Made by a program: the position numbers and the translations under genes. A stretch of 64,000 nt of DNA from Nitrosospira multiformis. Lineage in GTDB: Bacteria > Pseudomonadota > Gammaproteobacteria > Burkholderiales > Nitrosomonadaceae. The notes beneath the pieces are model-generated. The model made no database searches and had not been told where the DNA came from. It was given only the letters and a program-made list of their open reading frames with translations. This document shows positions 41,185 to 50,685 of this stretch, piece after piece (within the stretch, counting starts at the first letter, position 1; each line of letters begins with the position of its first letter). Location: positions 1-64,000 of the forward strand of contig NZ_FOCT01000014.1 in assembly GCF_900110185.1 (NCBI RefSeq), in the 5' to 3' direction.

Positions 41185-41916
41185 CTACGAACGCGGTTTA
41201 TCGTTTATGTCATCCATCAGGTCGACAATCGCGACTCTTCTTGCCCCGGTTTTGTCGGCAAGCCATTTCCCGACGATCACGATCAGCAGAGTGCCTGCCG
41301 CGGGTGCGACCCAGTGTAGAAAAGCCGCGTTGTTATTTACCCATTCCCTGCTGACCGCGTCGGTAACGCTCATGTGTCCCGCGATCCAGCCAAGCAAGCC
41401 CGCACCGATGAAGATAGTGATGGGAAATTTTTCCATGAGTCTCATTACCAGCTTGCTGCCCCAAACGATGATGGGCACACTTACCACCAGGCCAAAGACC
41501 ACCAGAATGACACTGTCCCTGGCGGCGCCGGCAATGGCAATCACATTATCCAGGCTCATCATGGCATCGGCGACAATGATGGTTTTAATCGCGCCCAGCA
41601 AGGTTGCGCTTGCGCTGATCTCATGCCCGTTCCCTTCCGGCTCGGGTTGAAGCAACTTGATGCCGATCCACAATAGCAGCAGTGCCGCTACGATTTTCAG
41701 GAACGGAATTGCCATCAAGGTGAAGGCGAAGTAGATCAGCACGACCCGCAGCGCAATGGCGCCGAACACTCCCCAGAAAATGCCGAGATTTCGCTGCTTT
41801 TCGGGAAGCCGCCGGCATGCAAGCGCGATAACCACCGCATTATCGCCTCCCAGAACGATATCAATGGTGATAATCTGGAGTACGGCAATCCAGAATTGCG
41901 GACTGGCAAGGTCCAT
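41185..41916 (-). CDS. TerC/YjbE-family integral membrane protein
   Basis: Inner-membrane protein of 243 residues with about seven helices. Diagnostic motifs are IDIVLGGDNAVVIALACR near the N-terminus and IKTIIVADAMMSLDNVIAIAGA in the middle; both contain the acidic membrane residues shared by the TerC/Alx family. Members export manganese or other metals; the original link was tellurium resistance. No manganese riboswitch (yybP-ykoY) was recognised in the 46-bp upstream gap. Confidence 0.88.
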   Translation of the reverse strand: MDLASPQFWIAVLQIITIDIVLGGDNAVVIALACRRLPEKQRNLGIFWGVFGAIALRVVLIYFAFTLMAIPFLKIVAALLLLWIGIKLLQPEPEGNGHEISASATLLGAIKTIIVADAMMSLDNVIAIAGAARDSVILVVFGLVVSVPIIVWGSKLVMRLMEKFPITIFIGAGLLGWIAGHMSVTDAVSREWVNNNAAFLHWVAPAAGTLLIVIVGKWLADKTGARRVAIVDLMDDINDKPRS

Positions 41917-41962
41917 AAGAAGTCTCTGAAAAATAGGGAATCAGGTGAAGCGACCAGGCTGT

Positions 41963-43195
41963 TCAGCCTATCCCCGGAACTGGATTGCGGATTATACCAG
42001 CGTCGGGTAAATCTGCTTGTGTCGGTCCATCGATTGGCGCTGCATGGAGAAACCGCAAGAGTTCGGCTTTGCGCGGCAGGGTATCCTGATAGCCGAGATC
42101 GATGAGCGCGCGGCAGAAGGGTTCTTCAAACAGAACATAGCTCAGGAGAGAAGAGCCATCGCGTCTCATTGCGCCGATGGCCCGGTAAAAAAGCCGGATG
42201 GTATGCGGCAGGGTGGCAGCGTGCTGCTGCGCGATTTCAGTGAATTCGACACTGGGGGAAATGACCATGTGCTGAATCTGGCGCAGCGGTATGTCGTGAT
42301 TTCTCATGTTTTCTTCGGGAATCATGCGTAGCGTTCGGTTGATGCGCTGCAACCGTTCCAGGTCGACATAAAGGTTGTCGAGAAAAATACTGCTCATGAT
42401 ATGGCCGCCGATCTGTGCGAGCGTGGGATAAGTGTCTACCTTGACACGCTCAGGCTGCGTTTCCTCTATCTTGCGCACGCCAATCACCAGCACACGGTCT
42501 GCCCCGAGATGCAGCGCGGGACTCAACGGCGCAAGCTGGCGCATGGAACCGTCTCCGAAGTATTCGCGGTTCAGCCGCACGGCGGGAAAAAGAAGCGGAA
42601 TGGCGGAAGAGGCGAGCAGGTGCTCAATTTCGATAGGGACGGCGACACCGATGCGGCGTTCCCGCTTCCATGGTCGTATGCTGTCCGCACCCTGGTAGAA
42701 CGTCACCGATTGTCCGCTTGTATAGCCCCAGGCGGTAATGCCGAGAGCATGCAAGGCGCCTGTATCGATACTCTTCTGAATGCCTTGAAGCGGCAGGCTG
42801 TTTTCCAGCAGTTGCGCAAGCGGCGAGTTGTCGAGCAGGGAGGTTGCACCTTGCTTTCTCAGACTGCCAAACAGGAGAGAGGCGAGCCAGCGTACTGCAT
42901 TTACGTATACGCCGAGAGGGTCTGTCCGGTAGGCCTGGTTGACGTGTGCGTTTTCCCATACGGCCGACAGGCGTCGCACACCATCCTGAAAGTTCCGGGC
43001 CGAGATGGCGAGAACCGCGGCATTGAATGCGCCAGCGGATGTGCCGCAAATTACGGGAAAGGGGGTGCGCGTTCTCTTCGGCAGCATCGCCGCGATAGCC
43101 TGCAGAACACCCACCTGATAGGCCGCGCGCGCGCCTCCTCCAGTCAGGACAAGGCCCACTTTCGGTGCCCGTGAGGATGACGGGAGCAAGCTCAT
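41963..43195 (-). CDS. Patatin-like phospholipase
   Basis: Serine hydrolase with the patatin Ser-Asp dyad, 410 residues. The oxyanion motif GGGARAAYQVG starts at residue 19, the nucleophile elbow is GTSAG (S53), and the catalytic Asp lies in FGDGSMRQ (about 221). The C-terminal 150 residues are outside the patatin core. Likely a cytoplasmic or inner-membrane-associated lipid hydrolase; the substrate is unknown. It follows fumC by 52 bp in the same direction. Confidence 0.88.
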   Translation of the reverse strand: MSLLPSSSRAPKVGLVLTGGGARAAYQVGVLQAIAAMLPKRTRTPFPVICGTSAGAFNAAVLAISARNFQDGVRRLSAVWENAHVNQAYRTDPLGVYVNAVRWLASLLFGSLRKQGATSLLDNSPLAQLLENSLPLQGIQKSIDTGALHALGITAWGYTSGQSVTFYQGADSIRPWKRERRIGVAVPIEIEHLLASSAIPLLFPAVRLNREYFGDGSMRQLAPLSPALHLGADRVLVIGVRKIEETQPERVKVDTYPTLAQIGGHIMSSIFLDNLYVDLERLQRINRTLRMIPEENMRNHDIPLRQIQHMVISPSVEFTEIAQQHAATLPHTIRLFYRAIGAMRRDGSSLLSYVLFEEPFCRALIDLGYQDTLPRKAELLRFLHAAPIDGPTQADLPDAGIIRNPVPGIG

Positions 43196-43247
43196 TCACC
43201 CTGATGGCAGAAGCCGCAGGAGCAGCAACACTTATTCAACCCGAGGA

Positions 43248-44636
43248 TCATTGCGGCTGAATCATGTCTTCCGGTCTTACCCAATCCTGAAATTGATCGA
43301 TGGTAATGTGGCCGGTTGCAACGGCTGCCTGTTCCAGCGTAGTGCCTTCGCGATGCGCTTTCTTCGCGATTTCAGCCGCCTTGTCGTAGCCGATGTGGGG
43401 CGCGAGTGCAGTCACCAGCATCAGCGATTTGCGCAGCAATTCGTCTATGCGATCGATGTTTGCGGTGATTCCGATCGCGCAATGCTCGTTGAAGCTTATC
43501 ATACCATCCGCCAGCAGGCGCACGCTCTGCAGGAAATTATGGATGATAAGCGGTTTCATGACGTTGAGCTCGAAATTTCCCATTGCACCGCCCATATTGA
43601 CGGCGACATCATTGCCCATCACCTGGCAGCACAGCATGGTAAGCGCCTCTGACTGCGTCGGATTGACTTTGCCCGGCATGATGGAGCTGCCCGGCTCGTT
43701 TTCAGGAATTTTCAGTTCGCCGATTCCGCAGCGCGGGCCCGACGCAAGCCAGCGGATATCATTGGCGATTTTCATGAGCGAGGCTGCCAGGGTCTTGAGC
43801 GAGCCGTGCGCATGGACGAGCGCATCATTGGCGGCGAGGGCTTCGAATTTGTTGGGAGCTGTCACAAACGGCAGGCTCGTCAATCTTGCCAATTCCGCTG
43901 TGACCCGCACCGCAAACTCAGGATGAGCGTTTAATCCGGTGCCCACCGCCGTCCCTCCCAGAGCCAGTTCATATACATGCGGAAGCGCGGCGTCGACATG
44001 CTCCAGCCCGTGGTCCAGTTGGGAAACATAGCCCGAGAATTCCTGTCCCAAGGTGAGGGGAGTAGCATCCTGCAAATGGGTGCGACCGATTTTGACAATG
44101 CCTGAAAATGCCTCCGCCTTGGTGGCCAGCGTATGCCGCAACGCAGCAATGCCAGGCTTCAACTGATGATTGAGGGAGCAGGCGGCCGCCACATGCATGG
44201 CAGAGGGAAACACATCATTGGATGACTGCCCCTTGTTTACATCGTCGTTGGGATGAATCCTGCAATCCGGCCCTCTTCCGCCTCCCAACAGTTCAGAAGC
44301 GCGGTTTGCCAGCACTTCGTTCATATTCATGTTGGTCTGGGTTCCGGAGCCGGTCTGCCACACGACCAGCGGAAACTCTGCATCATGAGTGCCTGCGATC
44401 ACCTCATCCGCAGCCTGGATGATGGCAGTAGCGCGCTCGTCATCCAGGACCCCTAGATCACGATTTACGGCAGCTGCCGCACGCTTCACGAGTGCCAGAG
44501 CGTGAAGCAGCGCAGGTGGCATGCGTTCGCCTGAAATTCTGAAATTCTGCAAGGAGCGCTGGGTCTGGGCGCCCCACAGCGCATGCGCGGGCACCTGTAT
44601 TGAGCCCATCGTATCCCGTTCATCACGGTAATTCAT
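43248..44636 (-). CDS. fumC: Class II fumarate hydratase
   Basis: TCA-cycle enzyme converting fumarate to malate; iron-independent. The 462 residues have the superfamily signature [13 protein letters not shown], the [13 protein letters not shown] and [14 protein letters not shown] segments and [22 protein letters not shown]. All are standard for FumC rather than for aspartase or argininosuccinate lyase. In the ammonia-oxidiser setting it serves an incomplete or complete TCA cycle. Confidence 0.95.
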   Translation of the reverse strand: MNYRDERDTMGSIQVPAHALWGAQTQRSLQNFRISGERMPPALLHALALVKRAAAAVNRDLGVLDDERATAIIQAADEVIAGTHDAEFPLVVWQTGSGTQTNMNMNEVLANRASELLGGGRGPDCRIHPNDDVNKGQSSNDVFPSAMHVAAACSLNHQLKPGIAALRHTLATKAEAFSGIVKIGRTHLQDATPLTLGQEFSGYVSQLDHGLEHVDAALPHVYELALGGTAVGTGLNAHPEFAVRVTAELARLTSLPFVTAPNKFEALAANDALVHAHGSLKTLAASLMKIANDIRWLASGPRCGIGELKIPENEPGSSIMPGKVNPTQSEALTMLCCQVMGNDVAVNMGGAMGNFELNVMKPLIIHNFLQSVRLLADGMISFNEHCAIGITANIDRIDELLRKSLMLVTALAPHIGYDKAAEIAKKAHREGTTLEQAAVATGHITIDQFQDWVRPEDMIQPQ

Positions 44637-44900
44637 CTCAGCCTTGGATCAAGGAAAGACAGGCGGCCATATAAGAAACACCTGGGCGCGCGCATTCTCC
44701 GGCTCAGGCAGGAAATAAAAGCAGCCGGAAAGGGAAACTGCGGAGAGGCCGCATGCTTGACCTGCGCGCACGGAAATCCGGCGGGTGCAGAGATTGAAAA
44801 CTGACTCAGAGAAAGTTTATTCGTACTTATTCTGAAGAAGAGCACGTCCAATCGCCGGAGCATGGTGCGACGAGAACGTGCCAGATCAATCAGATACTGA

Positions 44901-45179
44901 TCAGTTTTCGAGCCGGAAGGATTCTTCGCCGGGTTGACCGGTTTCAGGATCGATCCAGTCGGATATGCCGAGCTCGTCCTCGGCCTGCTCCAGAGTCTCT
45001 CCCGGTTCATAGTCCGAGTCGGCGTTGTACTCCATATCCTGGATGGCTTCAAGTAAGGTGGGGAAGGGACCAAATACCCTCTCACCCTCTTTTTCGTCAT
45101 GCCAATAAAAACCATCAGGCCGTTCAACAACGCGCGTGGTGTCGTAGTCGCGGGACCCTTGTGGAATTGTACGAGCCAT
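44901..45179 (-). CDS. Small acidic conserved hypothetical protein
   Basis: 92 residues from the ATG at 45179, which follows GGAGG; an upstream in-frame ATG at 45191 is less well placed. The sequence RDYDTTRVVERPDGFYWHD is followed by an acidic tail (GISDWIDPETGQPGEES). The pattern resembles a small conserved protein found across betaproteobacteria, with no known function. No membrane or signal features. Gaps on both sides (44637-44900 and 45180-45504) hold no other gene. Confidence 0.7.
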   Translation of the reverse strand: MARTIPQGSRDYDTTRVVERPDGFYWHDEKEGERVFGPFPTLLEAIQDMEYNADSDYEPGETLEQAEDELGISDWIDPETGQPGEESFRLEN

Positions 45180-45504
45180 TACCACCTCCATCAGATAGAG
45201 ATTCGAATGAAAGTCAATGTTAACCTCGTCCTTAAAATTTTACCAGCGTAAATAATCAGTGTATGGAAAACGTATTGATGGTAGGCATCCCGTTGATGCA
45301 AGCCTGAATGGGTCGGCCAGATATTCCGTGCGTGGAGATTGAGGGAAATCAGAATACGATGTGGCAGACGATCAGCCTTCGGAATCGAGGCTTGCTACCA
45401 GGCGACGCTAAAACCCGAAATGCGAAGAGTTGTTTTCAGCGGGGAGTGAGAGCAGGCAGGCCCTTCGTGACGCGCCTGCTGCCCCCCACTATTATTCTAG
45501 TTGT
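45180..45504. other. Intergenic region downstream of nrdB
   Basis: These 325 bp lie between the nrdB stop and the small acidic gene, both on the minus strand. I see no gene, no tRNA-like cloverleaf and no strong terminator hairpin. The promoter of the small acidic gene should be here; no convincing -10/-35 pair stands out. Confidence 0.35.
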
Positions 45505-46731
45505 TCAGTCCCAGTTCAGCACACCACCGGTCTGATACTCGGTAACGCGTGTTTCAAAAAAGTTCTTTTCCTTTTTCAGGTCGATCATTTCAGACATCCA
45601 GGGGAAGGGGTTGCTCGCTCCCGGATAGAGAATGTCCAGACCTATCTGCTGGCAGCGGCGGTTGGCGATATAGCGCAGGTATTCCTTGAACATGGGCGCG
45701 TTCAGTCCCAGAACGCCACGCGGCATGGTGTCCTCGGCATAACGGTATTCCAGTTCCACCGCTTTTTGCATCAGCGCACTGATTTCGCTGCGAAATTCTT
45801 TCGTCCACAAATGCGGGTTTTCCATTTTGATCTGGTTCACGACATCGATGCCGAAATTGCAGTGCATGGATTCATCCCGCAGAATGTATTGATACTGCTC
45901 GGCTGAGCCAGTCATCTTATTCTGCCTTCCCAGCGCCAGGATCTGTATGAAACCCACATAAAAGAACAGGCCTTCCATGATGCAGGCGAATACGATCAGG
46001 CTTTTCAGCAGTTTCTGATCCGCTTCGAGGGTGCCCGTCCTGAATGATGGATCAGTTAACGTATCGATAAAGGGAATCAGAAATTCGTCCTTCTCGCGGA
46101 TGGATCTCACTTCGTGATAGGCGTTGAAAATCTCGCCTTCGTCCAGCCCCAGCGATTCGACGATGTACTGATAGGCGTGCGTATGAATCGCCTCTTCAAA
46201 TGCCTGGCGTAACAGGTATTGGCGGCATTCCGGATTGGTGATGTGCCGGTAAGTGCCGAGTACGATGTTATTGGCGGCGAGCGAATCCGCGGTAACGAAG
46301 AAGCCCAGGTTGCGCTTGACTATCCGCCGCTCATCCTCGGTCAGCCCGTTCGGATCTTTCCAGAGAGCGATATCGCGGCTCATGTTGATTTCCTGAGGCA
46401 TCCAATGGTTGGCGCAGGCCGCCAGATACTTCTCCCACGCCCACTTGTACTTGAAAGGCACCAGCTGGTTGACATCCGCCTTGCAATTGATGATGCGCTT
46501 GTCTTCCACCGATACGCGCCGATGGATGTCCTCTGCAAAATAGTCCTTTTCTCCCACGCTATTCCCTGCATGCGACCCAGCCACATCGCTCGTGTTACCT
46601 TCTGCCTCGGTCCCGTTCGTGTCGGCAAGGCGGCTTGTTGCTTCAGGCCCCCCCCTGGTTCCGTCAAGCAATCCCGGATCGCCGTTTCTCCGCGGCGCCG
46701 ATGGCATGATTTCATCCTCGAATATCAACAT
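45505..46731 (-). CDS. nrdB: Ribonucleotide reductase class Ia small subunit NrdB
   Basis: Di-iron/tyrosyl radical subunit of aerobic ribonucleotide reductase, 408 residues. Metal and radical residues lie in [12 protein letters not shown] (first Asp) and [13 protein letters not shown], which matches the E-x2-H-x3-Y pattern of E. coli E115/H118/Y122; [12 protein letters not shown] holds the later ligands. The C-terminus TGGVLNWD is the usual R1-binding tail. Residues about 10-57 form a low-complexity segment rich in Gly, Thr, Asp and Glu before [19 protein letters not shown], longer than in close homologues. It is 29 bp after nrdA. Confidence 0.94.
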   Translation of the reverse strand: MLIFEDEIMPSAPRRNGDPGLLDGTRGGPEATSRLADTNGTEAEGNTSDVAGSHAGNSVGEKDYFAEDIHRRVSVEDKRIINCKADVNQLVPFKYKWAWEKYLAACANHWMPQEINMSRDIALWKDPNGLTEDERRIVKRNLGFFVTADSLAANNIVLGTYRHITNPECRQYLLRQAFEEAIHTHAYQYIVESLGLDEGEIFNAYHEVRSIREKDEFLIPFIDTLTDPSFRTGTLEADQKLLKSLIVFACIMEGLFFYVGFIQILALGRQNKMTGSAEQYQYILRDESMHCNFGIDVVNQIKMENPHLWTKEFRSEISALMQKAVELEYRYAEDTMPRGVLGLNAPMFKEYLRYIANRRCQQIGLDILYPGASNPFPWMSEMIDLKKEKNFFETRVTEYQTGGVLNWD

Positions 46732-46760
46732 ATCTTTCTCCTAACATTACATTTTAATTG

Positions 46761-49628
46761 TTATTGGCATGATTCACATTCCGGATCATCGACGGAACAG
46801 AACGACACATCTGTCGCCGGCGCTGCCGCACTCATGGCTGGCAGGCTCCCTTCTGCGGGCACTGCATTCAAAGAGCCCGCCTGGACTGTAGATTTTTCTG
46901 CTGACGTTGCTCCGAGCGAGCGCAGATAGTAGGTCGTCTTCAAGCCACGCAACCAAGCCAGTTTGTAGGTTTCATCCAGCTTTTTGCCGGAAACGCTGGC
47001 GATATAGATATTCAGGGACTGGGATTGATCTATCCATTTCTGCCTGCGCGCTGCCGCTTCGATCAGCCACTGGGGTTCCACCTCGAAGGCAGTGGCATAA
47101 AGCCTGCGGAGATCAGTCGGTACGCGATCTATCTTGCCCAAGGCCCCATCGAAATACTTGATATCAGAAATCATGACCTCGTCCCATAGCCCAAGCTTTT
47201 TCAGGTCGCTTACCAGATACTGATTGGCAATGGTGAATTCTCCCGACAAATTGGATTTGACGTAAAGATTCTTGAAGGTTGGCTCGATGCTGGCAGAAAC
47301 GCCGACAATGTTGGAAATGGTCGCGGTGGGCGCTATTGCCAGGCAGTTGGAGTTACGCATGCCATGGTTTCTAATGCGTTCGCGCAGCGCTTCCCAGTCC
47401 AGCGTCGATGATCTGTCCGCCTCGATGTATCCGCCGCGTTCTTCCTGCAGCAGGTCGAGCGTATCCTGAGGCAGAATGCCGCGGTCCCACAGACTGCCGC
47501 GATAGGAGGCATAACGTCCCCGCTCTTCGGCCAGTTCGGTCGAGGCCCAGTAGGCATGGTAAGCCATCGCTTCCATGGTACGGTCCGCAAATTCCACTGC
47601 TTCGTCCGAAGCGTAGGGAATGCGCATTCTGTGCAGGCAATCCTGGAAACCCATGATACCCAGCCCGACAGGCCGGTGCCTGAGGTTGGAGTTGCGCGCC
47701 TTGGCCACCGCATAGAAATTGATATCGATCACATTGTCCAACATGCGCATGGCGAGGCTGACAGTACGCTTGAGCTTGTCGGCGTCAAGCTTCCCGGCAT
47801 CATCGATGTGGGCCGCCAGATTGATCGAGCCCAGGTTGCATACCGCGATTTCCTGATCATTGGTATTGAGCGTTATCTCAGTGCAGAGATTGGAACTGTG
47901 CACCACGCCGATATGGTTTTGCGGCGAGCGGATATTGCAGGCATCCTTGAAGGTGATCCATGGGTGCCCGGTTTCAAACAGCATGCTCAGCATTTTGCGC
48001 CATAACTGCACCGCGGGTATCGTCTTGTACAGGCCGAGCTCGCCGCGCGCGACTTTATCCTCGTAGGCGAGATAAGCCTGCTCAAATGCCTTGCCATACT
48101 TCTCGTGCAGATCGGGTACGTCGGAAGGCGAAAAGAGTGTCCATTCGCCCCCTTCCATTACCCGTTTCATGAACAGGTCGGGAACCCATGTGGCCGTGTT
48201 CATGTCATGCGTGCGCCGGCGATCGTCCCCGGTATTCTTGCGCAGTTCCAGAAACTCCTCGATATCCAGGTGCCAGGATTCGAGGTAGGCACAAACGGCG
48301 CCCTTGCGTTTGCCACCCTGGTTTACCGCCACGGCTGTGTCGGATACCACCTTGAGAAAGGGGACTACGCCCTGGGATTTGCCATTGGTGCCCTTGATAT
48401 GCGATCCCATTGCCCGAACACGCGTCCAATCATTGCCCAGTCCTCCGGCATACTTGGCAAGCAGTGCGTTTTCCTTGATTCCCTCGTAAATACCATCCAG
48501 GTCGTCCGGCACTGTCGTGAGATAGCACGAAGACAATTGCGAGCGACGCGTACCGGAATTAAACAGGGTGGGGGTGGAACTCATGAAATCAAAGTTAGAC
48601 AGCACATGGTAGAACTCTATCGCCCGTGCTTCACGATCGATTTCGTTCAATGCAAGCCCCATCGCCACCCGCATGAAAAATGCCTGCGGCAATTCGATGC
48701 GGCGCTCCTGTATATGCAGAAAATAACGGTCATACAAGGTTTGCAAGCCGAGATAGCCAAATTTAAGATCGCGCTCCGCATGGAGGGCTTGTGCCAGCCG
48801 GGGCAGGTCGAACTGCGCCAGCCGTTCATCCAGCAGTTCGGCCTCGATCCCGCGCTTTATGAAGGCCGGGAAATATTCCATATAGCGCCCAGCCATTTCC
48901 CTTTGCACGATTTCCTCGCCCAGCACCTCGAAGCGGAGCGAGTGCAGCAGCAATCGCGCCGTAACGTAGCTGTAGGCCGGCTCTTTTTCCAGCAACGCAC
49001 GTGCCGACAGGATTACCGATTTCCTTACTTCCTCCATCGGCACCCCATCATATAAATCCTTGAGCGTGGCTTTAAGTATCAGCGCAGGATCGACCGCTTC
49101 ACCCAGACCTTTGCAGCAGGACTCAATCAGCGCCAACAGGCTCGCGGTATCGAGCGGAACCCGGCGCCCATCCTCAAGCACGTTCAAGACGCTGCCGGCC
49201 ACCTCCGCTGCACTCACTTCCTTTTGCTGCGCCCGCTTGCGCGCACGATCCTCGCGGTACAGCACATAGGCCCGCGCCACATCGTGCTCGCCCGAGCGCA
49301 TCAATGCCAGTTCCACCTGATCCTGGATGTCCTCGATATGGAAGGTTCCACCTGAGGGCTGGCGGCGCATCAAGGCGTTCACTACATCTTCGGTCAGGCG
49401 CGCCACCACTTCGCGTACCCTGGCCGAGGCGGCCCCCTGGCTGCCCTCAACGGCGAGAAACGCTTTCGTCATGGCAATGGAAATCTTGTTCGGCTCGAAT
49501 CCGGCCACTGAGCCATTGCGGCGAATGATCTTGTATTGGGAATAGTGCGGATCATGGCCGGGAGGGTTCGAAGAAAATTCGTGGCCTGCCATTGTCGGCC
49601 GGGACGTTTGATCTGTGGAAAGCTGCAT
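46761..49628 (-). CDS. nrdA: Ribonucleotide reductase class Ia large subunit NrdA
   Basis: Catalytic subunit reducing ribonucleoside diphosphates, 955 residues. An N-terminal ATP-cone (about 35-130) implies dATP feedback inhibition. Active-site cysteines fall in SQLSSCYL, NLCTEI and VCNLGSINL, and the C-terminal redox pair is in PECESCQ. The catalytic core (GLGNDWTRVRAMGSHIKGTNG, KRKGAVCAYLESWHLDIEEF) is complete. Two NrdR boxes lie upstream at 49724-49771, so the pair is expected to be NrdR-repressed. Confidence 0.95.
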   Translation of the reverse strand: MQLSTDQTSRPTMAGHEFSSNPPGHDPHYSQYKIIRRNGSVAGFEPNKISIAMTKAFLAVEGSQGAASARVREVVARLTEDVVNALMRRQPSGGTFHIEDIQDQVELALMRSGEHDVARAYVLYREDRARKRAQQKEVSAAEVAGSVLNVLEDGRRVPLDTASLLALIESCCKGLGEAVDPALILKATLKDLYDGVPMEEVRKSVILSARALLEKEPAYSYVTARLLLHSLRFEVLGEEIVQREMAGRYMEYFPAFIKRGIEAELLDERLAQFDLPRLAQALHAERDLKFGYLGLQTLYDRYFLHIQERRIELPQAFFMRVAMGLALNEIDREARAIEFYHVLSNFDFMSSTPTLFNSGTRRSQLSSCYLTTVPDDLDGIYEGIKENALLAKYAGGLGNDWTRVRAMGSHIKGTNGKSQGVVPFLKVVSDTAVAVNQGGKRKGAVCAYLESWHLDIEEFLELRKNTGDDRRRTHDMNTATWVPDLFMKRVMEGGEWTLFSPSDVPDLHEKYGKAFEQAYLAYEDKVARGELGLYKTIPAVQLWRKMLSMLFETGHPWITFKDACNIRSPQNHIGVVHSSNLCTEITLNTNDQEIAVCNLGSINLAAHIDDAGKLDADKLKRTVSLAMRMLDNVIDINFYAVAKARNSNLRHRPVGLGIMGFQDCLHRMRIPYASDEAVEFADRTMEAMAYHAYWASTELAEERGRYASYRGSLWDRGILPQDTLDLLQEERGGYIEADRSSTLDWEALRERIRNHGMRNSNCLAIAPTATISNIVGVSASIEPTFKNLYVKSNLSGEFTIANQYLVSDLKKLGLWDEVMISDIKYFDGALGKIDRVPTDLRRLYATAFEVEPQWLIEAAARRQKWIDQSQSLNIYIASVSGKKLDETYKLAWLRGLKTTYYLRSLGATSAEKSTVQAGSLNAVPAEGSLPAMSAAAPATDVSFCSVDDPECESCQ

Positions 49629-49695
49629 GCTGGATGCTCCTCATTTGTAAGGGAAATGTGCCGAATCCCTAGGTAAAGCCTGATATTTTAGGTGT

Positions 49696-49723
49696 TGTGG
49701 AAATGCTGTGGAAAACCTGTGGA
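49696..49723 (-). promoter_or_regulatory. Three TGTGGA direct repeats 11 bp apart
   Basis: TGTGGA occurs at 49696, 49707 and 49718 on the plus strand, exactly 11 bp apart, between nrdA and the first NrdR box. The unit resembles one half of a DnaA box (TGTGGATAA), but none of the three has the full nine bases. nrdA promoters in enterobacteria are DnaA-regulated, so a DnaA role is possible; another transcription factor is equally possible. Confidence 0.4.
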
Positions 49724-49771
49724 CTACTATATATAGTAGTGCATGAGAGTGTGCTCAACTACCTCTAGTGT
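49724..49771 (-). promoter_or_regulatory. Pair of NrdR boxes upstream of nrdAB
   Basis: Box 1 at 49724-49739 is a perfect palindrome within an 18-bp palindrome (ACTACTATATATAGTAGT at 49723-49740) and contains the exact core CTATATATAG. Box 2 at 49756-49771 matches 12 of 16 positions of the NrdR consensus (acaCwAtATaTwGtgt). Their centres are 32 bp apart, the three-helical-turn spacing typical of NrdR tandem sites. NrdR represses ribonucleotide reductase genes when dATP is high. Confidence 0.85.
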
Positions 49772-50002
49772 CCAAGGCTCAATAGTCCTATATTTTCTGA
49801 CGAGTGTCAAAAGGTATTTTTGGGGTTTTTGAGGCCGCGATTTTCAGGACTTTGAGGGCTATATCCGGAAGGTGATGTTCACGAAAACTGAGGCACTCGG
49901 GGTGAAAAAGCCGGGCATGACGGCGAGAGGTGTAGAGTTGAGTTCCCTGGAGGAGGACTGAAAGAGAAGCGCCGGAGAGCTTCCGGTAATGCAGTTCTTG
50001 CC

Positions 50003-50033
50003 AAAAACCCCATCCCTGTGAAAGCGGATGGGG
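50003..50033 (-). terminator. Rho-independent terminator of the amoC fragment
   Basis: Read on the minus strand, CCCCATCC, a 10-nt loop and GGATGGGG are followed by TTTTTGG. The perfect 8-bp stem lies about 55 bp after the amoC stop. It is in the right orientation to end amoC transcription and suggests that the native 3' flank of an amo gene was carried along. Confidence 0.85.
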
Positions 50034-50084
50034 GATACCACGTTGGTTAGGACTTGGACTTAAAACCTGGTGCTTTAGATAACG

Positions 50085-50609
50085 TTAGACAACGTTATCC
50101 AGAATCACCCGGCTTTGCTTGTTCCACTGCACGTCCATGAGGTTGGAGAACCGTGCAATCACCTGAACGGCAATGCCGCCGGAGAACAGGGCTGCCCAGG
50201 CCAGCACCACGAAGCCCCAGTGCAGCGGTGCGCTGAAGAGTTCCTCCATGAACCAGAAGGCGTGACCCCACTCATTGAGGCCTACGTTCGGAAGGCTCAT
50301 CAACGGGCCTGCGATGGCCATCAGCAGCGGAAATGAAGTTCCCTTGTTATAGAGCGGCAAGCGCGTACTCGCATACAGGAAAGTCGATACGCCCATGATG
50401 ATATACATCGGGAACGCCCCATAGAACAGCGGTATATGGCTGGGCGTGAAGCTCGTGTCACGGATGATCACCTGGTGCCAGGAAGCATCCTGCTCGGTGA
50501 AGAAGCTCGATCCCCAGTAGACGGCGAACATGTACACGCCAAGCCACATCAGAAAATAGAAGTACCGCTTGATCTCCTTTTGGTATGGACGGCAGATCTT
50601 GATAAACAA
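50085..50609 (-). pseudogene. amoC: 5'-truncated ammonia monooxygenase subunit C (amoC)
   Basis: The frame encodes the C-terminal about 163 residues of AmoC (normally about 270), from [15 protein letters not shown] to the end. The first 11 residues, [11 protein letters not shown], do not belong to AmoC, so the break is near 50577. The N-terminal roughly 95-100 residues and the native promoter are missing. Both copper-ligand sets known from the particulate monooxygenase C subunit are kept: D41/H45/H58 in [18 protein letters not shown] and N112/H116/H130 in [19 protein letters not shown]. amoA and amoB are not adjacent. Probably a recombination remnant of an amoC copy; translation from the new start is possible but unproven. 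Confidence 0.85.
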
Positions 50610-50681
50610 GAGGCCTTGTTCAAGGAGTGCCCGAAAGGCTTACCCGAAGGGGATAAGCCAAGTCAAAAGAAGAGCTGGTGA
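50586..50681 (+). pseudogene. 3' end of an upstream trb-operon gene (fragment)
   Basis: Just after the amoC breakpoint, the plus strand reads a protein tail containing [20 protein letters not shown] and ending in KSW at TGA 50679-50681, 5 nt before the trbL start. Upstream of about 50586 this frame runs antisense into the amoC fragment, so it is truncated. Its position suggests the tail of a trbK-like or trbJ-like gene; I cannot identify it by sequence. Confidence 0.35.
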
Positions 50682-50685
50682 TGGT

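Noticed and set aside
49859..50041. Minus-strand open frame between nrdA and amoC
   Set aside because: It overlaps the amoC terminator hairpin and shows no protein-like pattern.
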